Source: an uncultured Ruminococcus sp. (GTDB taxonomy: Bacteria; Bacillota; Clostridia; Oscillospirales; CAG-272). From it: a stretch of 12,511 bases of DNA. Location of the stretch: contig CACZOH010000050.1 in NCBI GenBank assembly GCA_902782785.1, forward strand, positions 1-12,511, in the 5' to 3' direction. A model generated the notes under the pieces. The model was not told where the DNA came from. It saw only the letters and a program-made list of their open reading frames with translations, and did no database searches. The position numbers were made by a program, and so were the translations under genes. This document shows positions 1 to 6,977 of the stretch, in pieces. Position 1 is the first letter of the stretch. Every line of letters starts with the position of its first letter.

Positions 1-59
1 CTTAATTTTTCTTAATAATCCGGCTTATCCGCGTCAATAATAATAAAAAAGGTGATTTT

Positions 60-1052
60 ATGGGTATTATAAGACTTAAAAACCGCGTGAGCGTCGCCGC
101 CGTTTCATCCGTATGCGGAAGAAGCGAGTATGATGGGCGATTTTCCGACAGATACGACGAGCACAGCGACGACGACACGTTTGAGCAAAAGACGTTTGAG
201 CGTGCGGAGGAGGAGATGATGCGTCGATGCTTCGGTCACGCGCTCCGCAAGGGCAGATTTGCGCCGTCCGATATTGACGCGGTTTTCGCGGGTGATCTGA
301 TGAATCAGTGCACCGCCTCGTCGTACGCGTTCTCGGACAGCGGGATACAGTATTTCGGGCTTTTCGGCGCCTGTTCCACAATGGCGGAGGCGGTGATGCT
401 CGCCGCTCTGACTGTCGGCGGCGGGTATTTCAGGCGCGCCGCGGCGACGGCTTGTTCGCACTTCTGCACGGCGGAGAGGCAGTTCCGCACGCCGGTCGAA
501 TACGGCGGTCAGAGAACGCCGACGGCGCAGTGGACGGTCACGGGCGCGGGATGCGCCGTGATAGATACCGGCAATTCGGGGATGTATATCAAAGAAGTCC
601 TGCCCGGCATAACCGTCGACCGAAAAGTGACGGACGCCGCGAATATGGGCGCGGCTATGGCGCCGGCGGCGGCGGATACGCTCACAAGATATTTCAAAGA
701 GAGCGGAAAAAGCCCGGGCGATTTTGACGTTATCCTGTCGGGCGATCTCGGCTATGAGGGACGGACGATAACGACGGAGCTGCTTTTTCAAAAAGGAATA
801 GAGCTCGGGGATAATTATCTCGACTGCGGAGAGCTGCTCTACAAAAAGGAGCAGGACGTACACAGCGGAGGGAGCGGCTGCGGTTGTTCCGCGCTCGGTC
901 TTGCGGTGTATTTATTTGAGAGATTCAGAAAAAAAGAGATAAAAAACGCGCTTTTTATCGGTACGGGCGCTTTGATGAGCCCGATGGCGACAGCGCAGGG
1001 TCACAGCATCCCCGGCATAGCGCATCTCGTTCATTTTTCAAGCGAGGTCTGA
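60..1052 (+). CDS. spoVAD: Stage V sporulation protein AD (SpoVAD)
   Basis: SpoVAD is a thiolase-fold protein of the SpoVA channel, which moves Ca-dipicolinic acid into the forespore and releases it at germination; in Bacillus it binds dipicolinate. The 330 residues match the family length (about 338 in B. subtilis). Family landmarks that I can see are AGDLMNQ (77-83), FGACSTMAE (102-110), the block ACSHFCTAERQFR (131-143) followed by EYGGQ, MAPAAADT in the middle, and GGSGCGCSA plus the late GALMSP motif. The start at 60 follows an AAAAAAGGTGAT ribosome binding site at 45-56. spoVAE starts one base after its stop, so the two are co-transcribed; the usual upstream partner spoVAC would lie outside the window. 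Expression is expected in the forespore (sigma-G), but no promoter for it is visible here. Identification is firm from sequence similarity; the function is family knowledge. Confidence 0.96.
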   Translation: MGIIRLKNRVSVAAVSSVCGRSEYDGRFSDRYDEHSDDDTFEQKTFERAEEEMMRRCFGHALRKGRFAPSDIDAVFAGDLMNQCTASSYAFSDSGIQYFGLFGACSTMAEAVMLAALTVGGGYFRRAAATACSHFCTAERQFRTPVEYGGQRTPTAQWTVTGAGCAVIDTGNSGMYIKEVLPGITVDRKVTDAANMGAAMAPAAADTLTRYFKESGKSPGDFDVILSGDLGYEGRTITTELLFQKGIELGDNYLDCGELLYKKEQDVHSGGSGCGCSALGLAVYLFERFRKKEIKNALFIGTGALMSPMATAQGHSIPGIAHLVHFSSEV

Positions 1053-1053
1053 T

Positions 1054-1425
1054 ATGGAAACGTTTATAAGATATCTGCTTGTGTTTCTGTTCGGCGGCGC
1101 CGTATGCGTGCCGGCGCAGATACTGATCTGCAAAACGAGGCTCACCCCCGCGAGGATCCTTACGTCGTACGTGGTATCGGGCGTGCTCTTAGGCGCCCTC
1201 GGGCTTTATAAGCCGCTCGTCAATATATTTCACTCGGGCGCGGCGGCAGCCCTCACCGGCTTCGGCGCCGCGCTTGCGGACGGCGTAAAAAAAGCCGTGG
1301 ATGAACACGGCTTGTTCGGCGCGCTGACAGGCGGCGTCACGGCAATGGCGGCGGGTCTCACCGCGGCGATGACGCTTTCCGTCGTATGCGCTTTGATATT
1401 CAGGAGCAAGAGAAAAAAACCGTAG
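1054..1425 (+). CDS. spoVAE: Stage V sporulation protein AE (SpoVAE/SpoVAEb, membrane subunit)
   Basis: This is a 123-residue hydrophobic protein of the SpoVAC/SpoVAE family, a membrane part of the dipicolinic-acid channel. Visible features are an N-terminal transmembrane segment (about 5-27) ending in AQILICKTRLTPARIL, a second one (about 37-55), a glycine/alanine-rich middle with ALADGVKKAVDEHGLFGALTGG (72-94), a third segment (about 95-116), and a basic tail RSKRKKP. Length and motif order fit SpoVAEb. The ATG lies one base after the spoVAD stop and uses a GAGGT ribosome binding site inside the end of spoVAD, so it is probably translationally coupled. It ends in TAG. Reading through that codon would add a meaningless extension of nearly 100 codons antisense to the next gene, which shows that TAG acts as a normal stop in this genome. 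Confidence 0.93.
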   Translation: METFIRYLLVFLFGGAVCVPAQILICKTRLTPARILTSYVVSGVLLGALGLYKPLVNIFHSGAAAALTGFGAALADGVKKAVDEHGLFGALTGGVTAMAAGLTAAMTLSVVCALIFRSKRKKP

Positions 1426-1450
1426 CGGTGCCGCGGGCGGCAGACGGCCT

Positions 1451-2641
1451 TTAATCCCCGATCGGGTTATCCGGCACCTCAACAGTCAGATCCGACCTCG
1501 GAAACGTCGCGCAGGGGTGGATATAGCCGTATATCCTGTCCGCTTCACGTCTTCCGTCTGAGGATCCCGGAATATAGCATTTGCCGGATACGAGGCGGCA
1601 GTGGCAGAAACCGCATTCCCCGCTTCTGCAGCGCGACGGCGCGCTTACGCCGCCGCGCTCAAGCGCGCGGAGTATCGTCTCGTCGGCGCCGCATTCCACG
1701 GTTTTCTCCGTACCGTTCTGTATGACTTTTACGGTATAGCTTTCTTTATCGGCGGGCGTATAATCCGGCTCGCTTTTCGGATCGTTCTTCTCTCCCGCCG
1801 CCTCAAGCCGCACGAATTTGCGGCGCAGACCGAGCTTTTCCGTCGCCGCCCCGACAAACCGGTACATAGCAAGGGGTCCGCAGACGAAAAGGGAATATTC
1901 GCCCGCGGGCGCGTATTTTTTTATAAGCTCCGCGCCGGCGAAGCCGTGTTCATAGCCCGGCTTTTCCTCATCAGACAGAACGTAGACGACTTTTATTCTG
2001 CTCATCGCGTCAAATTCGTTTTTGAAGAGGATATCCTCCTCTTTTCTCGCGCAGTATAAAAGTATCAGATCAAAGCTCTCGGAGCCCTCGGATACCGCGC
2101 GCGCCAGTGAGCGGAACGGCGTTATACCGACGCCGCCCGCGGCGCATACGACCGTTTTTGCGTCGCGCAAAGGCTCGTACGTAAAATCTCCGCAAGGCCC
2201 GGACGCGGTAACGGACGTACCGACTGCCCAGTTATCGTGTATATACGGCGACACCGCGCCGCCCTTTACGCGCTTTACCGCTATTTCATAATAATATTCC
2301 GCCTCGAGCGGGGAGGACGCTATCGAATACGGGCGGCTGTAGGTGCAGCCGTCTTTTTTTACGGTGACTGAGATATATTCGCCCGCGGAAAACGGAGCGA
2401 GCTTTTCCGTGCCCGCGTTTTTGTCGGGCGTGAGTCTGTAAAGCTTAACGTCCGGGGAAAGCGGCGTGACCGCGGAAACGGTCAGATGCTGAACTGCGGG
2501 ATGAAGAGCCGCCGCAAGAGCGTTCGCCTTATAGGTTGATACGTGCCTTATCTCGTCCGACGGCGCGTTTTCCGCTTTTTTTATCCTTTCGGGCACCATC
2601 TTAAGAAAATCAAAAAGATCGGGCGTGCGTTTTTTCATCAT
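1451..2641 (-). CDS. NAD(P)H-dependent FAD/[2Fe-2S] oxidoreductase (ferredoxin-reductase-type electron transfer protein)
   Basis: A 396-residue iron-sulfur flavoprotein reductase. Residues 1-45 are a variable extension. An FAD-binding barrel (about 50-160) contains RPYS (103-106). A nucleotide-binding domain follows, with AAGGVGITPF (167-176) and CGP (254-256). A C-terminal plant-type ferredoxin domain (about 303-390) has ligands C338, C343, C346 and C377. The architecture moves electrons from NAD(P)H through FAD to the [2Fe-2S] cluster and on to a partner, as in reductase components of oxygenases and related enzymes. Its start overlaps the stop of the upstream CrtI-like flavoprotein (ATGA), so that protein is the obvious partner. 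The gene begins ATG-ATG. The AAAGGGGTGA ribosome binding site (2643-2652) is closer to ideal spacing for the second ATG (2638), so translation may start one codon later. Physiological acceptor and substrate are unknown. Fold assignment is strong. Confidence 0.88.
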   Translation of the reverse strand: MMKKRTPDLFDFLKMVPERIKKAENAPSDEIRHVSTYKANALAAALHPAVQHLTVSAVTPLSPDVKLYRLTPDKNAGTEKLAPFSAGEYISVTVKKDGCTYSRPYSIASSPLEAEYYYEIAVKRVKGGAVSPYIHDNWAVGTSVTASGPCGDFTYEPLRDAKTVVCAAGGVGITPFRSLARAVSEGSESFDLILLYCARKEEDILFKNEFDAMSRIKVVYVLSDEEKPGYEHGFAGAELIKKYAPAGEYSLFVCGPLAMYRFVGAATEKLGLRRKFVRLEAAGEKNDPKSEPDYTPADKESYTVKVIQNGTEKTVECGADETILRALERGGVSAPSRCRSGECGFCHCRLVSGKCYIPGSSDGRREADRIYGYIHPCATFPRSDLTVEVPDNPIGD

Positions 2642-4143
2642 TTCACCCCTTTTATCCGTTTAATGACCGCGTCGGCGGCTTCAACGCCGGAAATGTACGT
2701 GACGCCGAAGCCGGGACCGTTCGGACCGTGACCGCCGCAGAACGACAGGCCTTCTATATCAAGCTCGTTTTCTCTATTCAGGATACGAGACATCAGGTTG
2801 TCCCAGCGAGACATCTCGTATCCGTATGCCGTGCCCTCGGGCGAGCCGAAATAACGCGCGTTCGTCACGGGGGTGGAAACGGAAATCTCCTCGATATGAG
2901 AGAAAACGTCAATGCCCGACACGGCTTCAAAATCGGATATATATTTCTTTGCGATATCGGATTTGAACTTTTTGTAGTTTTCCGGCGTTACGCCGCTAAG
3001 TATATCGGGGTCAAAAACCGGTATCGTTATGACGAGAGAGCACGTTCCGCCGGGCGTCGCGCACGGTACCGCGGCGTTTAAGCAGTTTACGACGTATATG
3101 CCGGCTTCATCCTCGTACTGCCGTCTCGGCGAGCTGTTTTTAGCTATGAAAACCGTGTAATCCTTTATTCCGAGCTCCTCGCGTCCGCAGTCAAGCCCAA
3201 GGAAAACGCAGAAAAACGTCATTCCGAGTTTTCGCGCGTTCAAAAGCTTTCTGTCCTTTTCGCGCGTGTGTTTGCCGGACATATTCAAAACGTTGTTCGG
3301 TATGATATTCGATATGATCTCTTTTGCGTAATATTCGTCGCCTTCGGTTTTCACGCCTATCGCGCGGCCGTCCTTGTATATGAATTCCGTTACCTCGGTG
3401 TTATATCTTATCTCGCCGCCTTTTTTCAATATCGTATCGGCAAGAGACAGCGACAGTTCGTATGATCTGTGCGGCGGTATGCCCGCGCCGCCGTTTATGT
3501 AGCCGCGCAGCATTTCAAGGTAATGCATTGAATTCGCCTCGTCCGCGGGCACGCCGATATAGAGCCAGTACGTTTCAAGCAGCAGGCGCGCTTTATCCGA
3601 AAAACCGAGGTATATAAGCATCTCGTCTATCGAATGAGAAGCGGAACGAATGAAATCAGGGTATTTAAGCACCATATACAGCTTGTTCGGTTTTCCGTTT
3701 TTGCGGTCGTTGTATTCGATCGCGCGTCCCGTTTCATCAAGGAGTCTGAGGAGACGGTCGACGCTTTTTTCGTCGTCCGGGCAGACTGAAAGAAACGATC
3801 TTCTGAAATCCTTCTCGCCCGACAAAAGCGTGACGTCATAGCCGTCTTCACCTTTAACTATAACTCTGAAAAGCTTTTTTTCGTTTATGAAATCAACGTC
3901 GGCGCCGAGGTCGGAAAAAAGCCTGCGCACGGAGCGCGGCTCCTCTTTCGTTCCGACGTCGCACAGCTCGTGAAGCGACGCCTCAAATTCAAACCGCCCG
4001 CGCACAAAGCTTGCCGCAAAGCCGCCCGGAAGATTGTTTTTTTCAAGCAGGACCGTGCTCAGCCCCGCTCCCGCCGTCCGCGACGCCGCGGTAAGACCCG
4101 CGTTTCCCGCACCTACGACTATAACGTCATAATCAAATCGCAT
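2638..4143 (-). CDS. FAD-dependent oxidoreductase of the phytoene desaturase / retinol saturase-like family (CrtI, COG1233-like)
   Basis: A 501-residue flavoprotein. An N-terminal Rossmann dinucleotide fold has VIVVGAGNAGLTAA (7-20), followed by an acidic strand end (LLEKN) and PGGFAASF, typical of FAD-binding amine-oxidase/CrtI enzymes. The C-terminal FAD-contact motif is GGHGPNGPGFGVTYISG (470-486). The middle region is the variable substrate-binding part. Family members desaturate, saturate or isomerise polyenes and other hydrophobic molecules. No carotenoid or isoprenoid synthesis gene is in the window, so the substrate cannot be named. No signal peptide is seen, so the protein is probably cytoplasmic or membrane-associated. 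The gene is first in a two-gene operon, with a sigma-A-like promoter at 4170-4198 and a moderate AAAGGCAGG ribosome binding site. Its stop overlaps the start of the reductase gene, which suggests stoichiometric production of the two proteins. Confidence 0.85.
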   Translation of the reverse strand: MRFDYDVIVVGAGNAGLTAASRTAGAGLSTVLLEKNNLPGGFAASFVRGRFEFEASLHELCDVGTKEEPRSVRRLFSDLGADVDFINEKKLFRVIVKGEDGYDVTLLSGEKDFRRSFLSVCPDDEKSVDRLLRLLDETGRAIEYNDRKNGKPNKLYMVLKYPDFIRSASHSIDEMLIYLGFSDKARLLLETYWLYIGVPADEANSMHYLEMLRGYINGGAGIPPHRSYELSLSLADTILKKGGEIRYNTEVTEFIYKDGRAIGVKTEGDEYYAKEIISNIIPNNVLNMSGKHTREKDRKLLNARKLGMTFFCVFLGLDCGREELGIKDYTVFIAKNSSPRRQYEDEAGIYVVNCLNAAVPCATPGGTCSLVITIPVFDPDILSGVTPENYKKFKSDIAKKYISDFEAVSGIDVFSHIEEISVSTPVTNARYFGSPEGTAYGYEMSRWDNLMSRILNRENELDIEGLSFCGGHGPNGPGFGVTYISGVEAADAVIKRIKGVK

Positions 4144-4169
4144 ATATATAAAGCCTGCCTTTCATAATG

Positions 4170-4198
4170 ATTATAGGCTTTGATTAAGTACAAAACAA
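4170..4198 (-). promoter_or_regulatory. Sigma-A-type promoter of the flavoprotein/reductase pair
   Basis: On the minus strand TTGTTT (4193-4198) and a perfect TATAAT (4170-4175) are separated by 17 bases. The -10 box lies about 26 bases upstream of the ATG at 4143, giving a very short leader. It is downstream of the transporter-operon terminator at 4219-4244, so the pair is an independent transcription unit. Confidence 0.75.
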
Positions 4199-4218
4199 GG
4201 TGGAAAGAGTAAATTTAT

Positions 4219-4244
4219 AAAAAACGCGCCGGATAACGGCGCGT
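4219..4244 (-). terminator. Intrinsic terminator of the xpt/transporter operon
   Basis: Read on the minus strand, an 8-bp GC-rich stem (ACGCGCCG/CGGCGCGT, 4237-4244 with 4224-4231) closes a TTATC loop and is followed at once by six T residues (4224-4219). It lies about 80 bases after the stop of the last permease gene. The hairpin is also the last member of the AATTCAT-linked hairpin array. Confidence 0.88.
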
Positions 4245-4317
4245 GAATTGTCCTGACGGACATGAATTGCACAAGTGCATGAATTGCCTTGCGGCATGAA
4301 TTGCGCCTTCGGCGCAT
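4224..4317 (-). repeat. Array of five hairpins joined by AATTCAT linkers
   Basis: Between the last permease gene and the T-tract are five consecutive short inverted repeats. On the minus strand the arms are GCGCC/GGCGC, GCC/GGC, GCAC/GTGC, GTCC/GGAC and CGCGCCG/CGGCGCG. Their loops are two to five bases and each hairpin is separated by the constant heptamer AATTCAT (the last linker is AATTCA). Stem sequences differ from unit to unit, yet every unit is self-complementary, while the linker stays constant. The fifth hairpin is the intrinsic terminator. The array is in the 3' untranslated region of the transporter operon. I dimly recall similar strings in gut Clostridia genomes but cannot verify this; the function is unknown. 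Confidence 0.85.
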
Positions 4318-4322
4318 CAACG

Positions 4323-5315
4323 CTACCTCTCTTCCCGGAAGTACGACAGTCCGAGACTTGCGGGAGGGAGATTTTCGCGCTTTTTGCGGAGGCTTATCGT
4401 GATAAGCACAAGTATGGTCACAAGGTAAGGAAGCATCTGTATAAGATACTGGTCGCTCTGCTTGAGGTTCTGACCGAGGTAGTTATACAAAATGAACAGC
4501 GCGCCGAACAGATACGAGCCGAATATGCCCATTGCCGGCTTCCATACGGCGAATATGACGAGGGCTATCGCAAGCCAGCCGCGGTCGCCGAACGCGTTGT
4601 TTGACCAGAGTCCGTTAGAATAGTCCATAACGTAGTACAGACCGCCCAGACCGGCGATCATACCGCCCGCGCACGTTGCAAAATACTTGTATTTCGTCAC
4701 GTTTATGCCTGCGGCGTCCGCGGTCGCGGGGCTTTCGCCGACGGCGCGGAGCTGAAGACCCACGCGCGTGCGCTTCAGCACGATCGAAGCGATGACCGCT
4801 ATCGCGATAGACACGTAAACGAGAAATCCGTATGAGAAGAACAGCTTGCCGACCCACGTTCCCTCAAAAAGCGGTATATTGGCTTTATAAGGTCTCGCTA
4901 TTTCTATAAGCGAGATGCTGGCGCTCGTGCTTCCCGTGAGCTTCATAAGGGAGCCGCCGAAGAAGTTGCCGATACCGACGCCGAACGTAGTGAGCGCAAG
5001 ACCGGTGACGTTCTGATTTGCGCGGAGGTTGACCGTTAAGAAGCAGTAAAGCATTGAAGCGAGAAGCGAACCGAGAAGGCAGCAGACAAGCGGTATCAGT
5101 ATGGCGAGGACGGGGTAAACAACGCCGCCGCGCTTGCAGAAATATCCGCCTATAACGCCGGATATGGCGCCGATATACATGATTCCCGGGATACCGAGGT
5201 TAAGGTTGCCCGATTTTTCCGTAAGTATCTCGCCGACGGAGCCGAAGAGAATGGGCGTGCCCTGCGCCACGGCAAGCGCGATAAACTGCGCTACCGTAAA
5301 CAGTACTTCGTTCAT
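4323..5315 (-). CDS. ABC transporter permease, nucleoside/purine type (BPD_transp_2, YufQ/NupQ-like, COG1079)
   Basis: A 330-residue polytopic inner-membrane permease with roughly eight to nine hydrophobic segments. Family marks are GEILTEKSGNLNLGIPG (28-44), the cytoplasmic coupling-loop motif GESPATADAAGINV (193-206), and GDRGWLAIALVIFAVWKP (243-260). It is one of the two membrane subunits that import nucleosides or related purines, powered by the ATPase encoded upstream. Its ATG shares one base with the TAA of the preceding permease gene (TAATG) and follows a strong AAAGGAGGT ribosome binding site, so the two permeases are tightly coupled. It ends with TAG, followed two codons later by TGA. 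It is the last gene of the operon. Substrate assignment rests on the family and on xpt in the operon; a simple-sugar substrate is the main alternative. Confidence 0.92.
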   Translation of the reverse strand: MNEVLFTVAQFIALAVAQGTPILFGSVGEILTEKSGNLNLGIPGIMYIGAISGVIGGYFCKRGGVVYPVLAILIPLVCCLLGSLLASMLYCFLTVNLRANQNVTGLALTTFGVGIGNFFGGSLMKLTGSTSASISLIEIARPYKANIPLFEGTWVGKLFFSYGFLVYVSIAIAVIASIVLKRTRVGLQLRAVGESPATADAAGINVTKYKYFATCAGGMIAGLGGLYYVMDYSNGLWSNNAFGDRGWLAIALVIFAVWKPAMGIFGSYLFGALFILYNYLGQNLKQSDQYLIQMLPYLVTILVLITISLRKKRENLPPASLGLSYFREER

Positions 5316-6445
5316 TACGCCACCTCCTTTGCGGATTTTCTGAACGTGAGCTTGTAATTTATGAAAAATTCACAGCCTATGATGAAGAAGAGAAGTATTC
5401 CCGTCAGTATTTCTGAAAACGATTCGTTTAATCCTATGCCCGGCGCGGAGGCGAGCTCCTTGGCGCCGCGCTCGAGGAATACGAGGAAGAGCGACGAGAA
5501 GATCATGATCAGCGGATTGAATTTGGAAAGCCACGACACCATGATCGCGGTAAATCCGCGGCCGCCCGCCATGTTTTTGTCAAGCGCGTGAGACGCGCCG
5601 CCGACTATCAGAAGTCCCGCAAGACCGCATATCGCGCCGGATAACGCCATCGTGCGGATTATTACCTTCTTTACGTTGATGCCTACGTATTTCGCGGTGT
5701 TCTCGCTCTCGCCGACGACGGATATCTCATATCCGTGCTTGCTGTATTTCAGATACACGTATATGACGCCCGTCACTATAACGACTACGATGATGTCTAT
5801 AAGATATTCCCTGCCGAATATTTTGGGGAACCAGCCCTGAACGAGTATCGACGAGTCGACCTTTCCGGAGCCGCCCTTGTTGATCGTGACGCGGACCGCC
5901 TCTACAAGCTGTATCGCAACGTAGTTCATCATCAGCGTGAAAAGCGTTTCGTTTGTTTTCCATTTGGCTTTGAACAGAGCCGGAATAACGCCCCAGAGCG
6001 CGCCTGCGAGTATCGCAAGCACCGCCATAATAGCGATGAGAAGTATCTGCATTCCCGCCGGCAGCGGATTTCCGAAGCTTGAGGCGAACGAGTTGCCGAT
6101 ATAGTACATCGTGACTGCCGTAACAAGACCGCCCGCAAGCACCTGACCCTCCGCTCCTATGTTCCAGAACTTCATTTTGAACGCCGGAGTCACGGCTACG
6201 GAGATTATGAGAAGTATGGACGTCTGATACGCCGTTTCAAGTATCCTCGTATCGTTTCCGAAGGCGCCGGAGAATATCGTTTTCAGTATTATAAACGGGT
6301 TCTGACGCGTCAGAACGAGCGTCACTATGCCGCATACGACAAGCGCTGCCAGGATCGCGAGAGCGCGGATCAGAAGACCTTTTTTAAACGATATTTCCGC
6401 GCGCTTCGTAACGACGAACAAGGGTTCCTTTTTAGTTTTCGCCAT
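5315..6445 (-). CDS. ABC transporter permease, nucleoside/purine type (BPD_transp_2, YufP/NupP-like, COG4603)
   Basis: A 376-residue integral membrane permease that pairs with the downstream YufQ-like subunit. After a basic cytoplasmic N-terminus comes a first transmembrane segment (about 25-46) and then a series of hydrophobic segments. Family motifs are MKFWNIGAEGQVLAGG (91-106), WKTNETLFTLMMNYVA (162-177), the ATPase-contact loop GESENTAKYVGINV (245-258), and the GGRGFTAIMVSWL block near residues 295-310. The start codon lies 14 bases inside the end of the ATPase gene and has a strong AAGGAGG ribosome binding site with nine-base spacing. It can therefore be translated even if ribosomes stop early in the interrupted ATPase gene, although premature termination there could reduce its expression. 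Confidence 0.92.
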   Translation of the reverse strand: MAKTKKEPLFVVTKRAEISFKKGLLIRALAILAALVVCGIVTLVLTRQNPFIILKTIFSGAFGNDTRILETAYQTSILLIISVAVTPAFKMKFWNIGAEGQVLAGGLVTAVTMYYIGNSFASSFGNPLPAGMQILLIAIMAVLAILAGALWGVIPALFKAKWKTNETLFTLMMNYVAIQLVEAVRVTINKGGSGKVDSSILVQGWFPKIFGREYLIDIIVVVIVTGVIYVYLKYSKHGYEISVVGESENTAKYVGINVKKVIIRTMALSGAICGLAGLLIVGGASHALDKNMAGGRGFTAIMVSWLSKFNPLIMIFSSLFLVFLERGAKELASAPGIGLNESFSEILTGILLFFIIGCEFFINYKLTFRKSAKEVA

Positions 6446-6959
6446 TCTTATCCGCCTCCTTCAGCTTTGTCATAAGCAAGCCTATTTCTTTCTTTTCCGC
6501 CGTGCGTCCGTCGAGTATACCCGTTACCGTGCCCGCGCAGATGACCATTATCCTGTCGCAGAGCTCAAGCAGAACGTCAAGGTCCTCGCCGACGAATATG
6601 ACGGCTACGCCGTTCTTTTTCTGCTCGTTCAGAAGATTGTAGATCATATAGGACGAGTTTATGTCGAGACCTCTTACGGGGTACGCCGCCATAAGCACGG
6701 ACGGCGCCGACGAGATCTCACGTCCCACAAGCACCTTCTGCACGTTGCCGCCGGAAAGACGTCTGACGGGCGTCGTCGGTCCGGGAGTCGACACCTCAAG
6801 GTTTCTTATAACGTCGTCCGCAAGTCCCTTTGAGGGCTGACGGTCAAGGAATACGCGGCGTCCTCCCGTGTACGTTCTGAGCATCATATTGTCTATTATG
6901 TCCATGTTTCCGACAAGTCCCATACCGAGCCTGTCCTCGGGCACGAAGGAGAGCCGCAC
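6432..6959 (-). CDS. ABC transporter ATPase, C-terminal part (second nucleotide-binding domain, after the amber codon)
   Basis: This is the continuation, in the same frame, of the ATPase gene interrupted at 6975-6977; without the stop the whole gene would span 6432-7985 and encode 517 residues. It carries VPEDR just after the break, the signature LSGGNVQ (full-length numbering about 410-416), and the Walker B-like AAYPVRGLD (433-441), where this family usually has Q-P-T in place of Y-P-V. FVGEDLDVLLELCDRIMV follows near the end. It contains no further stop or frameshift. The earliest in-frame start after the stop would be the GTG at 6959. No ribosome binding site precedes it, so independent translation is doubtful. 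The fragment lacks the Walker A of this domain, which remains in the upstream part, so alone it should not bind ATP normally. Confidence 0.8.
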   Translation of the reverse strand: MRLSFVPEDRLGMGLVGNMDIIDNMMLRTYTGGRRVFLDRQPSKGLADDVIRNLEVSTPGPTTPVRRLSGGNVQKVLVGREISSAPSVLMAAYPVRGLDINSSYMIYNLLNEQKKNGVAVIFVGEDLDVLLELCDRIMVICAGTVTGILDGRTAEKKEIGLLMTKLKEADKNGEN

Positions 6960-6974
6960 GCCGAGATCGCGTAT

Positions 6975-6977
6975 CTA
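6975..6977 (-). other. In-frame amber codon splitting the transporter ATPase gene
   Basis: On the minus strand the reading frame runs ...K-K-T-P-M-TAG-I-R-D-L-G-V... . The residue expected at codon 337 is missing; a single substitution from CAG, GAG or AAG would create the TAG. Both sides are in the same frame and both are conserved. TAG behaves as a true stop at the end of spoVAE, which argues against general recoding. Confidence 0.9.

Noticed and set aside
2..40. Possible last 12 codons of an upstream gene (such as spoVAC) ending in TAA at 38-40
   Set aside because: All three plus-strand frames contain TAA within the first 40 bases, and the short peptide shows no recognisable SpoVAC ending, so the frame and identity cannot be decided.
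105..863. Minus-strand open frame of 252 codons opposite spoVAD
   Set aside because: Its composition is arginine-rich shadow sequence, with no family resemblance; spoVAD fills the other strand.
4224..4317. CRISPR-like array
   Set aside because: The constant part is only seven bases and the variable parts are 10-19 base self-complementary hairpins, not unique spacers; no cas gene is present.
6432..6959. Independent translation of the second half of the ATPase from GTG at 6959
   Set aside because: No ribosome binding site precedes the GTG, and the product would lack its Walker A motif, so a designed split gene is unlikely.
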